A stretch of DNA of 64,000 bases from C-114 sp963719285 (GCA_963719285.1 CAVRBO010000003.1:186001-250000); one strand, 5' to 3'; positions 24,191 to 33,641 are shown, counted from the first letter of the stretch. Translations and numbers: made by a program. The notes: a model not told the origin generated them from the letters alone.

Positions 24191-24451
24191 TCAGCCGGGC
24201 AGCTTCCAGAAGTGCGTCCCGTACCCGAGCAGGAGGATCATGAACGTCCCGATCCCGAGCACGAGCCAGAACGCGACCGATACGCCCGTCCGCGTGGGAT
24301 TCATCTCGGGGTTGGCGAGGCGCGTCGGCTTGTTGCCCCGCAGGCCGCTCCCCCAGCGCGGCGACCGGAGCTGCCGGCGCCAGTCGCGCTCGGTCGTCGT
24401 GCGCGGCTCGACGCCGCCTCGGCCATCGGGTCGGTGGAGTTGCAGGCTCAT
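24191..24451 (-). CDS. Small single-pass membrane protein downstream of prs (86 aa)
   Basis: The ATG overlaps the prs stop (ATGA). Residues 1-50 are polar and basic. Residues ~56-77 form one transmembrane helix (VSVAFWLVLGIGTFMILLLGYG), followed by a short THFWKLPG tail. The protein is likely anchored with its N-terminus in the cytoplasm. No family was recognised. Translational coupling to prs supports expression. Nothing points to a role in nucleotide metabolism as such. Confidence 0.65.
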   Translation of the reverse strand: MSLQLHRPDGRGGVEPRTTTERDWRRQLRSPRWGSGLRGNKPTRLANPEMNPTRTGVSVAFWLVLGIGTFMILLLGYGTHFWKLPG

Positions 24452-25542
24452 CAGTCAAGGATCCCCGTTGTCATGGCCAGCGCGGGTGGGGAGCGATCGT
24501 CGTCGCCCGGCGGTCCGTCGGACGGGCCCTGGTCACCGGCGTCGAAATGCTGCTGCTCGCCGCCCTCCCAGAACGTCATCTCCTGGGTGAACCGCACTTC
24601 GCTGCTGAACAGGGCGCCGACCGACTCGCCACGGTGGATGCGCTTGATGGCCTCGCCGATCAGGGGCGCGACCGACAGCGTCGTGATCTGCTTGATGCGC
24701 TTGGCCGGCGGGAGCGGGATCGAGTCCGTGACGACGACCTCGCGCAGGCTCGAGGCGCGGATCCTGTCGATGGCCGGATCGGACAGGACGCCGTGCGTCG
24801 CGCAGGCGTGGATCTCGGTCACGCCCTCGCGCTCGAGCGCGGTGACGATCTCGAGGAGGGTGCCGCCGGTGTCGATCTCGTCGTCCACGATGATCGCGCG
24901 GCGGCCGCGGACGTCGCCGATGACGTTCATGAGCTCGGCCTTGTCGAGGTTGCCCTGGCGGCGCTTCTCGATGATGGCCAGCGGCGCCCCGAGCAGCTCC
25001 GCGAACGTGCGGGCGCGCTTGGCGAAGCCAAGGTCCGTGACGATGACCGGGTGCTCGATGTGCTTGCTCCGGAAGTAGTTCGAGAGCATGTGGACGGCGG
25101 TGAGCTCGTCGACCGGGATGTTGAAGAAGCCCTGGATCTGGCCCTGGTGGAGGTCCATCGTCAGGACCCGATCCGCCCCGGCGACCGTGATCATGTCGGC
25201 GATGAGGCGGGCGCTGATCGGCACGCGCGGCTGGTCCTTCTTGTCGGACCGGCCGTACGCATAGAACGGGATGACGGCCGTGATCCGACCGGCGCTCGCC
25301 CGCTTGAACGCGTCGATCATGATCAGGAGTTCCATGATCGACTGGTTCACCGGGTGGCTCGTCGGCTGGACGATGAAGACGTCCTTCTCGCGGACGTTGT
25401 CCAGGATCTTGACGAAGATGTTCTCGTTCGCGAACTGGAAGACCTCGGCCTTGCCGGGCGTCGTTCCAAGGTAGGTGCAGATCTTGCGTGCGAGATCGGG
25501 GTTCGCGTTGCCGTGGTAGATCTCGAAATGATCGGCGTACAC
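24451..25542 (-). CDS. prs: Ribose-phosphate pyrophosphokinase (PRPP synthetase)
   Basis: 363 residues from the GTG at 25542, which has AGGAG 7 bases upstream and yields MYADHFEIYHGNANPDLARK, a normal family N-terminus. A GTG at 25581 overlapping the gyrA stop is the alternative. Motifs present: SIMELLIMIDAFKRASAGRITAVIPFYAYGRSDKKD, MDLHQGQIQGFF (flexible/ATP site), and the PRPP loop IIVDDEIDTGGTL. The C-terminus carries ~45 extra residues rich in Gly/Asp. The enzyme makes PRPP from ribose 5-phosphate and ATP for purine, pyrimidine, His and Trp synthesis. It is co-transcribed with gyrA (35-base gap). Confidence 0.96.
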   Translation of the reverse strand: MYADHFEIYHGNANPDLARKICTYLGTTPGKAEVFQFANENIFVKILDNVREKDVFIVQPTSHPVNQSIMELLIMIDAFKRASAGRITAVIPFYAYGRSDKKDQPRVPISARLIADMITVAGADRVLTMDLHQGQIQGFFNIPVDELTAVHMLSNYFRSKHIEHPVIVTDLGFAKRARTFAELLGAPLAIIEKRRQGNLDKAELMNVIGDVRGRRAIIVDDEIDTGGTLLEIVTALEREGVTEIHACATHGVLSDPAIDRIRASSLREVVVTDSIPLPPAKRIKQITTLSVAPLIGEAIKRIHRGESVGALFSSEVRFTQEMTFWEGGEQQHFDAGDQGPSDGPPGDDDRSPPALAMTTGILD

Positions 25543-25577
25543 GGACTGCTCCTGCTCGCGGGCCGCGTCCCAGGGCC

Positions 25578-28148
25578 TCACTGGGACTTCGGGCCTCCGT
25601 CGCCTCCGGCCGGCGGCTCGCCCCCTGCGGGAGCGTCATTGTCGTCGATGCCCTCGTGGTCCGCCAGCCCCGCCCTGAAGGCCGCGATGGCGACGACCTT
25701 GTCGCCCTCGGCAAGGCGCATGACGATGACCCCGCGGGCGCTCGAGCTGTAGCGGTTGATCGAGTTGGTCTCGGTCCGGATGACCTGGCCGCCCGAGCTG
25801 ATGAGGAACAGCTCCTCGTCCGCCTCGGTCACCTGCTGGACGGCGGCGACATCGCCGGTCTTGCGACCCTCGAGGGCGATCAGCTGGACACCTTGGCCGC
25901 CCCGATGTTTCACGCGAAACTCCGTCAGCGGGACGCGCTTGCCGTAGCCCGTCTCGGTGAGCACGAGGAGGTCGGCGTCCGGCTGGACGACGCTCATCGA
26001 GATCACCGTGTCGCCCTTGCGGGCGAGCCTGATGCCGATGACCCCGCCCGCCGGCCGGCCCATCGGGCGCACTTCGGTCTCGTGGAAACGGGCGATCTTG
26101 CCGAGCGACGTGGCGATGATGATGTCGTCGTGGCCGCCGGCCACGTCGACCCAGGCGAGCTCATCGTCGTCGTCGAGGGTGATCGCGATGATCCCGCTCG
26201 AGCGGACCTTCTCGAACTGCTCGAGGGCGGTCTTCTTGATGATGCCTCGCCGCGTCGCCATGACGAGATACGAACCGGCATCGAAGCCCGACAGGGTGAT
26301 CGTCGCCATCGGGACCTCGCCGGCCTCGACCTGGATGCCCGGCAGGTTGATGATCGGGATGCCCTTGGCCTGCCGGCTCGCATCGGGGATCTGGTGCACC
26401 TTCGTGCTGAAGACCCGGCCTCGGTTCGTGAAGAAGAGCGCCCAGTCGTGGGTATTGGCCACCAGGAGGTGCTCGACGGCGTCCTCCTCGCGGGTCACGT
26501 GGCCGATGATCCCCTTGCCGCCCCGGTGCTGGCGGCGGTACGTGGCGACCGGCTGGCGCTTCACGTAGCCGCGGCCGCTGATCGTGATGACGACGTCCTC
26601 GTCGGCGATAAGGTCCTCGTCGGACATCTCGCGGCTGGCGTCGTCGACGACCCGGGTCTTGCGCTCGCCGGCGTACTTGCGCTTCAGCTCGGTGAGCTCG
26701 TCCTTGATGATCTGGAGGACGCGGGCAGGGTTGGCCAGGATGTCCTCGAGCTCGGCGATGAGCTGGATGACCTGGAGGTACTCGTCCTCGATCTTCTTCC
26801 GCTCCAGCGCCGCCAGCCGGGCGAGACGCATGTCCAGGATCGCCTGGGCCTGGAGCTCGGACAGCTCGAAACCGTCCATGAGGTTGGCCCGGGCGACGTC
26901 GACGTCGGCCGACGCCCGGATCGTCCTGATCACCTCATCGAGGTGGTCGAGGGCGATCTTGAGGCCCTCGAGGATATGGGCCCGAGCCTGCGCCTTGCGC
27001 AGGTCGAACTCCGTCCGCCGTCGGACGATGTCGCGGCGGTGGTCGATGTAGTGCTGGAGGACGCTCTTGAGCGACAACGTCTGGGGCTGGCCATCGACGA
27101 GCGCCAGGCAGTTCATGTTGAACGCCAGCTGCATGGGCGTGTGCTTGAACAGGTTGTTCAGCACCTTGTGAGGGTTGGCGTCGCGCTTGATCTCGACGTA
27201 GATGCGCATCCCGTCGCGATCGGATTCGTCGCGCAGGTCGGCGATGCCCTCGATCCGCTTCTCCTTGACCATGTCCGCGATCTTCTCGAGGAGCGTGGCC
27301 TTGTTCACCTGGTAGGGCAGCTCGGTGACGATGATCGCGACCCGGTCGGCCTTGGTCTCCTCGAACGCGACCTGGGCACGGATGACGACCCGACCGTGTC
27401 CGTGGGCGTACATGTCGCGGATCGCGTCGATCGTCTCCAGTTCGCCGGTGAACTGGTTGCGCCGCGACTCGAACCGGTAGATGGTCCCCCCGGTCGGGAA
27501 GTCCGGGCCGAGCACGTAGCGGCACAGGTCGTCGGTCGTGACGGTCGGATCGTCGATGAGGGCCATCGTCGCGTCCGCGATCTCGCCGAGGTGGTGCGGC
27601 GGGATGTTCGTGGCCATACCGACCGCGATCCCGGAGCTGCCGTTGATGAGCAGGTTCGGCAGCTTCGCCGGCAGGACCGTCGGCTGCTTCTGGGTCCCGT
27701 CGTAGTTGTCCTCGAAGTCGACGGTCTCCTTGTCGATGTCGGCGAGCATCTCGGCGGCGATGCCCGTCAGGCGCGCCTCCGTGTAACGCATCGCGGCAGC
27801 GCTGTCGCCATCGACGGATCCGAAGTTGCCCTGCCCGTCGACGAGCGGGTAGCGCATCGAGAAGTCCTGGGCCAGGCGGACGAGCGCGTCGTACAGCGCC
27901 GCGTCACCGTGCGGGTGGTACTTGCCCATGACCTCGCCGACGATCGCGGCGCACTTGCGGAACGAGCTCGTCGCCGACAGGCCCATCTCGCCCATGGTGA
28001 AGAGGATCCGACGGTGGACCGGCTTGAGGCCATCGCGGACGTCCGGCAGGGCGCGCGACACGATCACGCTCATCGCGTAATCGAGGTAGCTCACCCGCAT
28101 CTCGTCCTCGATGTGGATGGCCTGGATGTCGCCCGGGTCTTCGGTCAC
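25578..28148 (-). CDS. gyrA: DNA gyrase subunit A
   Basis: 856 residues with a GTG start preceded by GAGGAG 9 bases upstream. The catalytic Tyr lies in AAAMRYTEARLTGIAAE (~residue 120). The quinolone-determining region reads YHPHGDAALYDALVRLAQDF; it has Ala at the position that is often Ser83 (E. coli). The C-terminal domain has the beta-pinwheel repeats and a GyrA box in QHRGGKGIIG. GyrA cuts and re-joins DNA while GyrB supplies ATP-driven passage. It is separated from gyrB by two unrelated genes. A parS-like site lies inside the gene at 25906-25921. Confidence 0.98.
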   Translation of the reverse strand: MTEDPGDIQAIHIEDEMRVSYLDYAMSVIVSRALPDVRDGLKPVHRRILFTMGEMGLSATSSFRKCAAIVGEVMGKYHPHGDAALYDALVRLAQDFSMRYPLVDGQGNFGSVDGDSAAAMRYTEARLTGIAAEMLADIDKETVDFEDNYDGTQKQPTVLPAKLPNLLINGSSGIAVGMATNIPPHHLGEIADATMALIDDPTVTTDDLCRYVLGPDFPTGGTIYRFESRRNQFTGELETIDAIRDMYAHGHGRVVIRAQVAFEETKADRVAIIVTELPYQVNKATLLEKIADMVKEKRIEGIADLRDESDRDGMRIYVEIKRDANPHKVLNNLFKHTPMQLAFNMNCLALVDGQPQTLSLKSVLQHYIDHRRDIVRRRTEFDLRKAQARAHILEGLKIALDHLDEVIRTIRASADVDVARANLMDGFELSELQAQAILDMRLARLAALERKKIEDEYLQVIQLIAELEDILANPARVLQIIKDELTELKRKYAGERKTRVVDDASREMSDEDLIADEDVVITISGRGYVKRQPVATYRRQHRGGKGIIGHVTREEDAVEHLLVANTHDWALFFTNRGRVFSTKVHQIPDASRQAKGIPIINLPGIQVEAGEVPMATITLSGFDAGSYLVMATRRGIIKKTALEQFEKVRSSGIIAITLDDDDELAWVDVAGGHDDIIIATSLGKIARFHETEVRPMGRPAGGVIGIRLARKGDTVISMSVVQPDADLLVLTETGYGKRVPLTEFRVKHRGGQGVQLIALEGRKTGDVAAVQQVTEADEELFLISSGGQVIRTETNSINRYSSSARGVIVMRLAEGDKVVAIAAFRAGLADHEGIDDNDAPAGGEPPAGGDGGPKSQ
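25906..25921. promoter_or_regulatory. parS-like site within gyrA
   Basis: TGTTTCACGCGAAACT matches the ParB site consensus TGTTTCACGTGAAACA at 14 of 16 positions. It lies in the 3' third of gyrA, ~6 kb from parB. Confidence 0.6.
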
Positions 28149-28185
28149 GGAGCGGATCTCCTCGGTCGAGTCGCGATCGGGTGGG

Positions 28186-29142
28186 TCATGTCAGCGGTGG
28201 CTGGGCCATCGTGGCGCCGAGTGGCAGGTCGCCGAAGCGCGACGCGATCTCGGCGGCCCGCGACGTCGACGGCGCGTGCGGTCTGCGTCGGATCCCATCG
28301 AGCTGAGACCGAGTCTCACTCGCCGTCCGGGGCGCCAACTTGGACAGGGCGTCGCGGAGTACCCAGGCGCGGTGTCCGTCGTCGGTGATGCCGGCGATCG
28401 CGGCCTGGGCCACGACGAAGTCGGAGACCGCGGTCGCGTCCACGAGGGTGAGCGACCTGAGCGCCCAGGCCAGCGCCTTCTGGACGTCCGGCTCGGCGTC
28501 GCCGATGAGGTCCGCGAGGATCAGGAGCGAATGGGTCGCGATCCCGGGGTCCCGACCGAGCCGCCGATCGATGAACGGGATCGTGGCGATCGTGCTGCCG
28601 ACGAGGCGGCGCTCCCAGCGCGACGGCGCGTAGACGAGCTGCTCGAGCTCGGCCCAGCGATACGGCTCGCGCAGGACGCCCCTGCCGACCGGGTGGGCGA
28701 GGCTGTCGACGGTGATCCAGTCCCCCGACTCGCGCGCCGCGCGGCGGAGGAGTTGCCAGCTCCGCTCGGCATCGACGACGACCAGGCGCTCGAGGAGACC
28801 GAACGCGAACCAGCGCATCTCGAGCTCGCGTTCCTGGAAGAGGCGGTCCGCGACGTAGAGGAGGGCGCCCACGGGCTCACGCTTCGTCGCGTTGCGGAAG
28901 CCGCGGGCGACAGCCGCGTGGAGGGGCCACCGTACGCCGAACACGAGCCCGATCCCCGGCGCGATCCGCCGCTGACCCTCGGCATAGTCCGGGTCGGCGA
29001 GGTCTCGGAACCCCGTGGCAAGCGCTGCCGCGAACGCATCGGGATCCTCGATGAGCCCGGCGAGCTCCGTGCCGATGCGTTCCGCGACGGGGCGACGGTC
29101 GGCGACGATACTCCTCGCCCGCTCGGTGATCGCACTGGTCAC
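28186..29142 (-). CDS. DNA alkylation repair protein (AlkD-like HEAT-repeat glycosylase)
   Basis: 318 residues with a GTG start overlapping the thioesterase stop (GTGA). The sequence is almost entirely helical with HEAT-like repeats. Landmarks are RWPLHAAVARGFRNATKREP, LLYVADRLFQERELEMRWFAFGLLERL, IDRRLGRDPGIATHSLLILADLIGDAEPDVQKALAWALRSL and DDGHRAWVLRDALSKLA. These fit the AlkC/AlkD superfamily, which removes alkylated purines from DNA without base flipping. It is longer than AlkD (~235 aa), so it may be a divergent branch. It lies between gyrB and gyrA. Confidence 0.8.
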   Translation of the reverse strand: MTSAITERARSIVADRRPVAERIGTELAGLIEDPDAFAAALATGFRDLADPDYAEGQRRIAPGIGLVFGVRWPLHAAVARGFRNATKREPVGALLYVADRLFQERELEMRWFAFGLLERLVVVDAERSWQLLRRAARESGDWITVDSLAHPVGRGVLREPYRWAELEQLVYAPSRWERRLVGSTIATIPFIDRRLGRDPGIATHSLLILADLIGDAEPDVQKALAWALRSLTLVDATAVSDFVVAQAAIAGITDDGHRAWVLRDALSKLAPRTASETRSQLDGIRRRPHAPSTSRAAEIASRFGDLPLGATMAQPPLT

Positions 29143-29801
29143 GATGCGGTCTCCGCCGATCCCGGTTCGTCGCCAGGCAGGACGCGGAAGCCATAGCGCT
29201 CGCGCAGGGCGCGCTTGCGCTCGTCGCCGGCCGCGACGTACGTGCCGGTCGCCGTCGCGAGGACTTCGCCACTCTCGACGTCCACGAGCCGGGCGGTCGT
29301 CTCGACGATCTTCCGGCGCATCGTTGCCACCGAGCCCTCGGCGCGGATGTGACGGCCTACGGGCACGGGACGATGGAAGTTGACGTTCATGCGAGCCGTC
29401 ACGCCCCAGTTGTCCGTGCCGACGAGGGCCCAGGCCATGACCTCGTCGAGGATCGTGCAGATGATCCCGCCGTGGGCGATGCCCTCCCAGCCCTCGAAGG
29501 CACGATCGAGCGACAGCTCTGTCCAGGAGTGACCTTGTTCCACGTGCAACACGAGCCCGAGCCCATGGGCGTTGAGAGTCCCGCATGCGAAGCAGTTGTG
29601 CGGAGTGAGCTCGAACCGCGGTACGCCAGGCTGGGCGACGACGTTCGCGGCGGCCGACGGCACCGGCGCCGCGGTGGGCGAACTCGCCGCAGCCGTCGTT
29701 CCAATTCGTGCCGTCGCCGCCGAGGCTGTCGGCCTGGCCGCGGTGGTGGCGCGGACGGGCCGACCGGGCGCGACCGGCGCGACCGCGGCCACCGCGGCCA
29801 C
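29139..29801 (-). CDS. PaaI-type hotdog thioesterase
   Basis: The hotdog domain covers the last ~150 residues: NCFACGTLNAHGLGL, FEGWEGIAHGGIICTILDEVMAWA (the HGG and Asp/Glu of the active region), then GVTARMNVNFHRPVPVG. A low-complexity Ala/Val/Pro/Thr stretch of ~65 residues precedes it. The start is uncertain; the GTG at 29801 is the first plausible start after the gyrB stop. It is probably an acyl-CoA thioesterase acting in the cytosol, substrate unknown. Its stop overlaps the AlkD-like gene. A parS-like site lies within the gene at 29536-29551. Confidence 0.8.
   Translation of the reverse strand: MAAVAAVAPVAPGRPVRATTAARPTASAATARIGTTAAASSPTAAPVPSAAANVVAQPGVPRFELTPHNCFACGTLNAHGLGLVLHVEQGHSWTELSLDRAFEGWEGIAHGGIICTILDEVMAWALVGTDNWGVTARMNVNFHRPVPVGRHIRAEGSVATMRRKIVETTARLVDVESGEVLATATGTYVAAGDERKRALRERYGFRVLPGDEPGSAETAS
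29536..29551. promoter_or_regulatory. parS-like site within the thioesterase gene
   Basis: TGTTCCACGTGCAACA, 14 of 16 to the parS consensus, and palindromic except for one pair. Confidence 0.6.
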
Positions 29802-29832
29802 CGGGGCCGGGCCGGCGCTGTTGCCCGGCCGC

Positions 29833-31785
29833 TCAGATGTCAAGGTTGCGAACCTTCCGCGCCTCGGACTTGATGAAGTCCTTCCGCGGGCCGACCTTCT
29901 CGCCCATGAGCATCGTGAAGATCCCGTCGGCCTCGCCGGCGTCATCGACCTCGGCGCGCAGCAACGTCCGTGTGTCCGGATTCATCGTCGTCTCCCAGAG
30001 CTGGTCGGCGTTCATCTCGCCCAACCCCTTGAAGCGCTGCACCGAAAGGCTCTTCACGTTCATCTGCTTGACGATCGCGTCGCGCTCCTTCTCGGATTGC
30101 GCGTAGCGCGTCACCTTGCCGGTGCTCACCCGATAGAGCGGCGGCTGCGCGATGTACAGGTAGCCGTTCTCGATGACCTCGGGCATGTGCCGGTAGAAGA
30201 ACGTCAGGAGTAGCGTGCGGATGTGCGCTCCGTCCACGTCGGCGTCGGTCATGATGATGACCCGGTGGTAGCGCAGTTTGGTGATGTCGAAGCTGTCGCC
30301 GATGCCCGCCCCGAGCGCGATGATCAGTGGTCGGACGTTCTCGGAGGACAGGATCTTGTCCAGGCGCGCCTTCTCGACATTGAGGAGCTTGCCGCGGAGG
30401 GGCAGGATCGCCTGGAAGCGACGATCCCGACCCTGCTTCGCCGAGCCTCCGGCCGAGTCGCCCTCGACCAGGTAGAGCTCGCTCCTGGCCGGATCGCGCT
30501 CCTGGCAGTCGGCGAGCTTGCCGGGGAGGGACATCCCTTCCAGCGCGCCCTTGCGGATGACGAGGTCACGGGCTTTGCGAGCGGCTTCCCGGGCACGCGC
30601 CGCCGTCAGGCACTTCTCGATGATCCGGCGACCATCGGACGGGTTCTCGTCCAGGTACTGGCCGAGCGAGTCGGCGACCGCGGTCTGGACCTGGCCGCGC
30701 ACTTCCGCATTGCCGAGCTTGGCCTTGGTCTGGCCCTCGAACTGAGGCTCGACGAGCTTGACGCTGATGACCGCCGTGAGCCCCTCGCGGACGTCGTCGC
30801 CCGACAGGCTCGCGTCCAAATCCTTGAGCACGCTCGCGCGGCGGGCCCAGTCGTTGAGTGAGCTCGTGAGCGCCGCGCGGAAGCCGGTGACGTGGGTCCC
30901 GCCATCGACCGTATTGATGTTGTTGGCGAACGCGAGCACGTTCTCCGTATACGTGTCGTTGTACTGGAGGGCCACCTCGACCGCGGTCGAGCCTTCCTTG
31001 CGCTCGACGTAGATGGGCCGCGCGTGGAGGACTTCCTTGTTCCGGTTCAGATGTCGGACGAACGACGTGAGTCCGCCCTCGAAGTAGAAGGACCGCTCCC
31101 GCTCGTTGCGCTCGTCGACGAGCTGGATCCAGACGCCCTTGTTCAGGTAGGCGGACTCGCGCAGGCGTTGTGAGATGAGGTCGAATGAGTAGTCCACGGT
31201 CTCGAACATCTCGGTGTCGGCACGGAACGAGGTCCGCGTGCCGCGATGACCGTTGGCCGGACCGATCTTCCTGACCGCGCCAGTCGGCTTGCCGCGGGTG
31301 TACTCCTGGAACCAGATGAACCCATCCCGCGACGACTCGACGCGCATCCACTCGGACAGCGCGTTGACCACGCTGACGCCGACCCCGTGCAGGCCGCCCG
31401 ACACCTTGTAGCCACCACCACCGAACTTGCCGCCGGCATGGAGGACGGTGTGCACGACCTCCAGGGCGTCCTTGCCGGTCGAGTGGCGACCGACGGGCAC
31501 ACCCCGGCCGTCATCCTCGACGACGACCAGGCCGTCCTCGTGGATCGTGACGTCGATCCGCGTGGCGTAACCGGCCATCGCCTCGTCGATCGAGTTGTCG
31601 ACGACCTCCCAGACGAGGTGGTGCAGGCCGCGCGCGTCGGTCGAGCCGATGTACATGCCCGGCCGACGCCGGACAGCCTCCAGGCCCTCGAGGACCTGGA
31701 TGCTCTCGGCGGTGTAATCGCCGGACCCCGCCTTCGCGCGGCGCTTTCTGATCGTGGCGTCGGCGGTCCGACTCGGCTCTGTCAC
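29833..31785 (-). CDS. gyrB: DNA gyrase subunit B
   Basis: 650 residues with a GTG start that overlaps the parB stop (GTGA). GHKL ATPase motifs are VVDNSIDEA, DDGRGVPVG and VSGGLHGVGVSVVNALS. The TOPRIM domain has LYLVEGDSAGGSAKQGRDR and the DxD motif in MTDADVDGAHIRTLLLTFFYR. The length is that of a standard GyrB without the enterobacterial insert. GyrB provides ATP-driven strand passage in negative supercoiling. The gene is part of the parA-parB-gyrB-thioesterase-alkD-gyrA-prs string. Confidence 0.98.
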   Translation of the reverse strand: MTEPSRTADATIRKRRAKAGSGDYTAESIQVLEGLEAVRRRPGMYIGSTDARGLHHLVWEVVDNSIDEAMAGYATRIDVTIHEDGLVVVEDDGRGVPVGRHSTGKDALEVVHTVLHAGGKFGGGGYKVSGGLHGVGVSVVNALSEWMRVESSRDGFIWFQEYTRGKPTGAVRKIGPANGHRGTRTSFRADTEMFETVDYSFDLISQRLRESAYLNKGVWIQLVDERNERERSFYFEGGLTSFVRHLNRNKEVLHARPIYVERKEGSTAVEVALQYNDTYTENVLAFANNINTVDGGTHVTGFRAALTSSLNDWARRASVLKDLDASLSGDDVREGLTAVISVKLVEPQFEGQTKAKLGNAEVRGQVQTAVADSLGQYLDENPSDGRRIIEKCLTAARAREAARKARDLVIRKGALEGMSLPGKLADCQERDPARSELYLVEGDSAGGSAKQGRDRRFQAILPLRGKLLNVEKARLDKILSSENVRPLIIALGAGIGDSFDITKLRYHRVIIMTDADVDGAHIRTLLLTFFYRHMPEVIENGYLYIAQPPLYRVSTGKVTRYAQSEKERDAIVKQMNVKSLSVQRFKGLGEMNADQLWETTMNPDTRTLLRAEVDDAGEADGIFTMLMGEKVGPRKDFIKSEARKVRNLDI

Positions 31786-32660
31786 GCCGCCCCTCCGGTC
31801 AGGCGGTCGTAGAGCCTGGAGAGCTCCTCGTCGCCGTAGTACTCGATCACGATCCGCCCGCCCTTGCGCGTCCGGGCGAGGCTCACTTTCGTTCCAAGCG
31901 CGCGTCGGAGGTCCTCTTCGACCCGCTCGAGCTCGGCATCGAGCGTGCCCGCCACCTTCTTGGCCGCCTGGGCCTCGGGGTCGGCGGCGCCGTCGCGCAG
32001 ACGGCGGGCCAGCTCCTCGGTCTGGCGGACCGACAGGCCACGCGCCACGACCGCCGCGAGCAGCTGCACCTGAGCTGCCGGGACGAGACCGCCCATCGCC
32101 CGGGCGTGCCCTTCGGCGATGTCGCCCCCGGCGACCGCATCCTGGACCGCCTGATCCATCTCGAGCAGGCGGAGCGTGTTGGCGACCGTCGCTCGGGCCC
32201 GTCCGACGCGCGTCGCCACCTGCTCCTGGGTCAACCCGAACTCGTTGATGAGCTGGCGGAACGCCCGAGCCTCCTCGATCGCGTTGAGGTCCGACCTCTG
32301 GAGGTTCTCGACGAGGGCGAGCTCGAGCCTGTCGCGATCGCTGAGCTGCCGCACGACGGCCGGGATCCGCTCGAGGCCGGCCAGCTGGGCCGCCCGGAAG
32401 CGTCGCTCACCGGCGACGAGCTGGTAGCCGTCGAGGAGCTCGGTCACGAGGACCGGCTGCAGGACGCCATGCTCGCGGATGCTCTCGGCCAGGCTCTCGA
32501 TCTCGGCCTGGTCGGAGCGATGGCGCGGCTGGTACGGGTTGGGGCGGATGCGGATGAGCGGGATCTCGCTCGGAGCGGGCGCATTCGACGATCGCTGCGG
32601 GATGAGCGCGTTGATGCCACGCCCCAGGCCGCTGTGATGCCGCTCGGGTCGCGTCGTCAC
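31782..32660 (-). CDS. parB: Chromosome-partitioning protein ParB
   Basis: 292 residues; the GTG start overlaps the parA stop. The N-terminal motif GLGRGINALIP is followed by the CTPase/nuclease-like domain with VLQPVLVTELLDGYQLVAGERRFRAAQLAG. This includes the GERR(F/W)RA motif used for CTP binding. A helix-turn-helix domain follows (FGLTQEQVATRVGRARATVANTLRLL), then a C-terminal dimerisation helix. ParB loads at parS and spreads to load condensin and guide origin segregation. Three candidate parS sites are present in the window. Confidence 0.97.
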   Translation of the reverse strand: MTTRPERHHSGLGRGINALIPQRSSNAPAPSEIPLIRIRPNPYQPRHRSDQAEIESLAESIREHGVLQPVLVTELLDGYQLVAGERRFRAAQLAGLERIPAVVRQLSDRDRLELALVENLQRSDLNAIEEARAFRQLINEFGLTQEQVATRVGRARATVANTLRLLEMDQAVQDAVAGGDIAEGHARAMGGLVPAAQVQLLAAVVARGLSVRQTEELARRLRDGAADPEAQAAKKVAGTLDAELERVEEDLRRALGTKVSLARTRKGGRIVIEYYGDEELSRLYDRLTGGAA

Positions 32661-33442
32661 GGGTCCACCCGTGGTGGTCGGCCGTCCCGGGCGCGAAGCT
32701 CGTCCGCCAGCGCACGGTAGGCCTCGGCGCCACGGGACTCGGGACGATAGAGGGCGATCGGCTGCCCGAAGCTCGGCGATTCCGACAGGCTCACGTTCCG
32801 CGGCACCACCGTCTCGAACACCGCGTCGGCGAGATGCGTCCGGACCTCGGCCGCCACTTCGGCGGACAGGTTCGTCCGCGCGTCGTACATCGTCAGCACG
32901 ACGCCCTTCACGGCGAGATCGGGATTGAGATGGTCGCGCACGAGATTCACCGTAGCGATGAGTTGGGTCAGGCCCTCGAGGGCGTAGTACTCGCACTGGA
33001 TCGGGATCAACACCGCGTGAGCCGCGGTGAGGGCATTGACGGTCAGCAGGCCGAGCGACGGCGGGCAGTCGAGGACGATGTAGTCGTAGTCCGGGATCAG
33101 GACATGGATGAGGCGGGCCAGGCGGCGTTCGCGCTGGGCGACCGGAGCCAGCTCGACTTCGGCACCCGCGAGGGAGATGGACGACGGGATGACCGACAGG
33201 CCCGGGACCGCCGTGGGGGCGATCAGGTCCTCGATGGACACATTGCCCACCACCGCGTCGTAGATCGAGGTTTCGAGTTCGCCGCGGTCGACACCGAGGC
33301 CGCTCGTGGCGTTGCCCTGAGGGTCCAGATCGATCACGAGCACGCGGTCGCCGGCCAGAGCCAGATAGGTCGCCAGATTGACCACGGTGGTGGTCTTGCC
33401 AACGCCACCCTTCTGGTTGGCGCAGGCGATGATCTGGCCCAC
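32657..33442 (-). CDS. parA: Chromosome-partitioning ATPase ParA (Soj-like)
   Basis: 261 residues from the GTG at 33442, which gives the standard N-terminus MGQIIACANQKGGVGKTTT. An ATG at 33487 with AAGGGG upstream is possible and would add 15 residues. The deviant Walker A is KGGVGKTT, Walker A' is VLVIDLDPQGNATSGLG, and Walker B is YIVLDCPPSLG. ParA forms ATP dimers on the nucleoid and moves ParB-parS complexes. It lies 200 bases from a parS-like site in the divergent intergenic region shared with mreD. Confidence 0.96.
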   Translation of the reverse strand: MGQIIACANQKGGVGKTTTVVNLATYLALAGDRVLVIDLDPQGNATSGLGVDRGELETSIYDAVVGNVSIEDLIAPTAVPGLSVIPSSISLAGAEVELAPVAQRERRLARLIHVLIPDYDYIVLDCPPSLGLLTVNALTAAHAVLIPIQCEYYALEGLTQLIATVNLVRDHLNPDLAVKGVVLTMYDARTNLSAEVAAEVRTHLADAVFETVVPRNVSLSESPSFGQPIALYRPESRGAEAYRALADELRARDGRPPRVDP

Positions 33443-33641
33443 TAGGACCCCGGTTGGAGCACGGTCACGATGATGAATTCTTACCATCGACGGCCCCTTC
33501 TCCACGCTCCGCTGGCCGGTGGTTGGGTGGATGTCGATGGCCATCGTCGCGGGCGCGGATCACCGCCGACTCATCGGCCACTCACCAAGCCAGCGTCGCC
33601 TTCCGCTGGGCCTTCTGCTCGGTCGCGCGACGACCGGGGGA

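Noticed and set aside
25488..28388. Long plus-strand frame opposite gyrA
   Set aside because: Mirror frame of gyrA; no family motifs.
29802..29945. Upstream start of the thioesterase gene within gyrB
   Set aside because: It would overlap gyrB by more than 100 bases and the added residues are an out-of-frame reading of gyrB.
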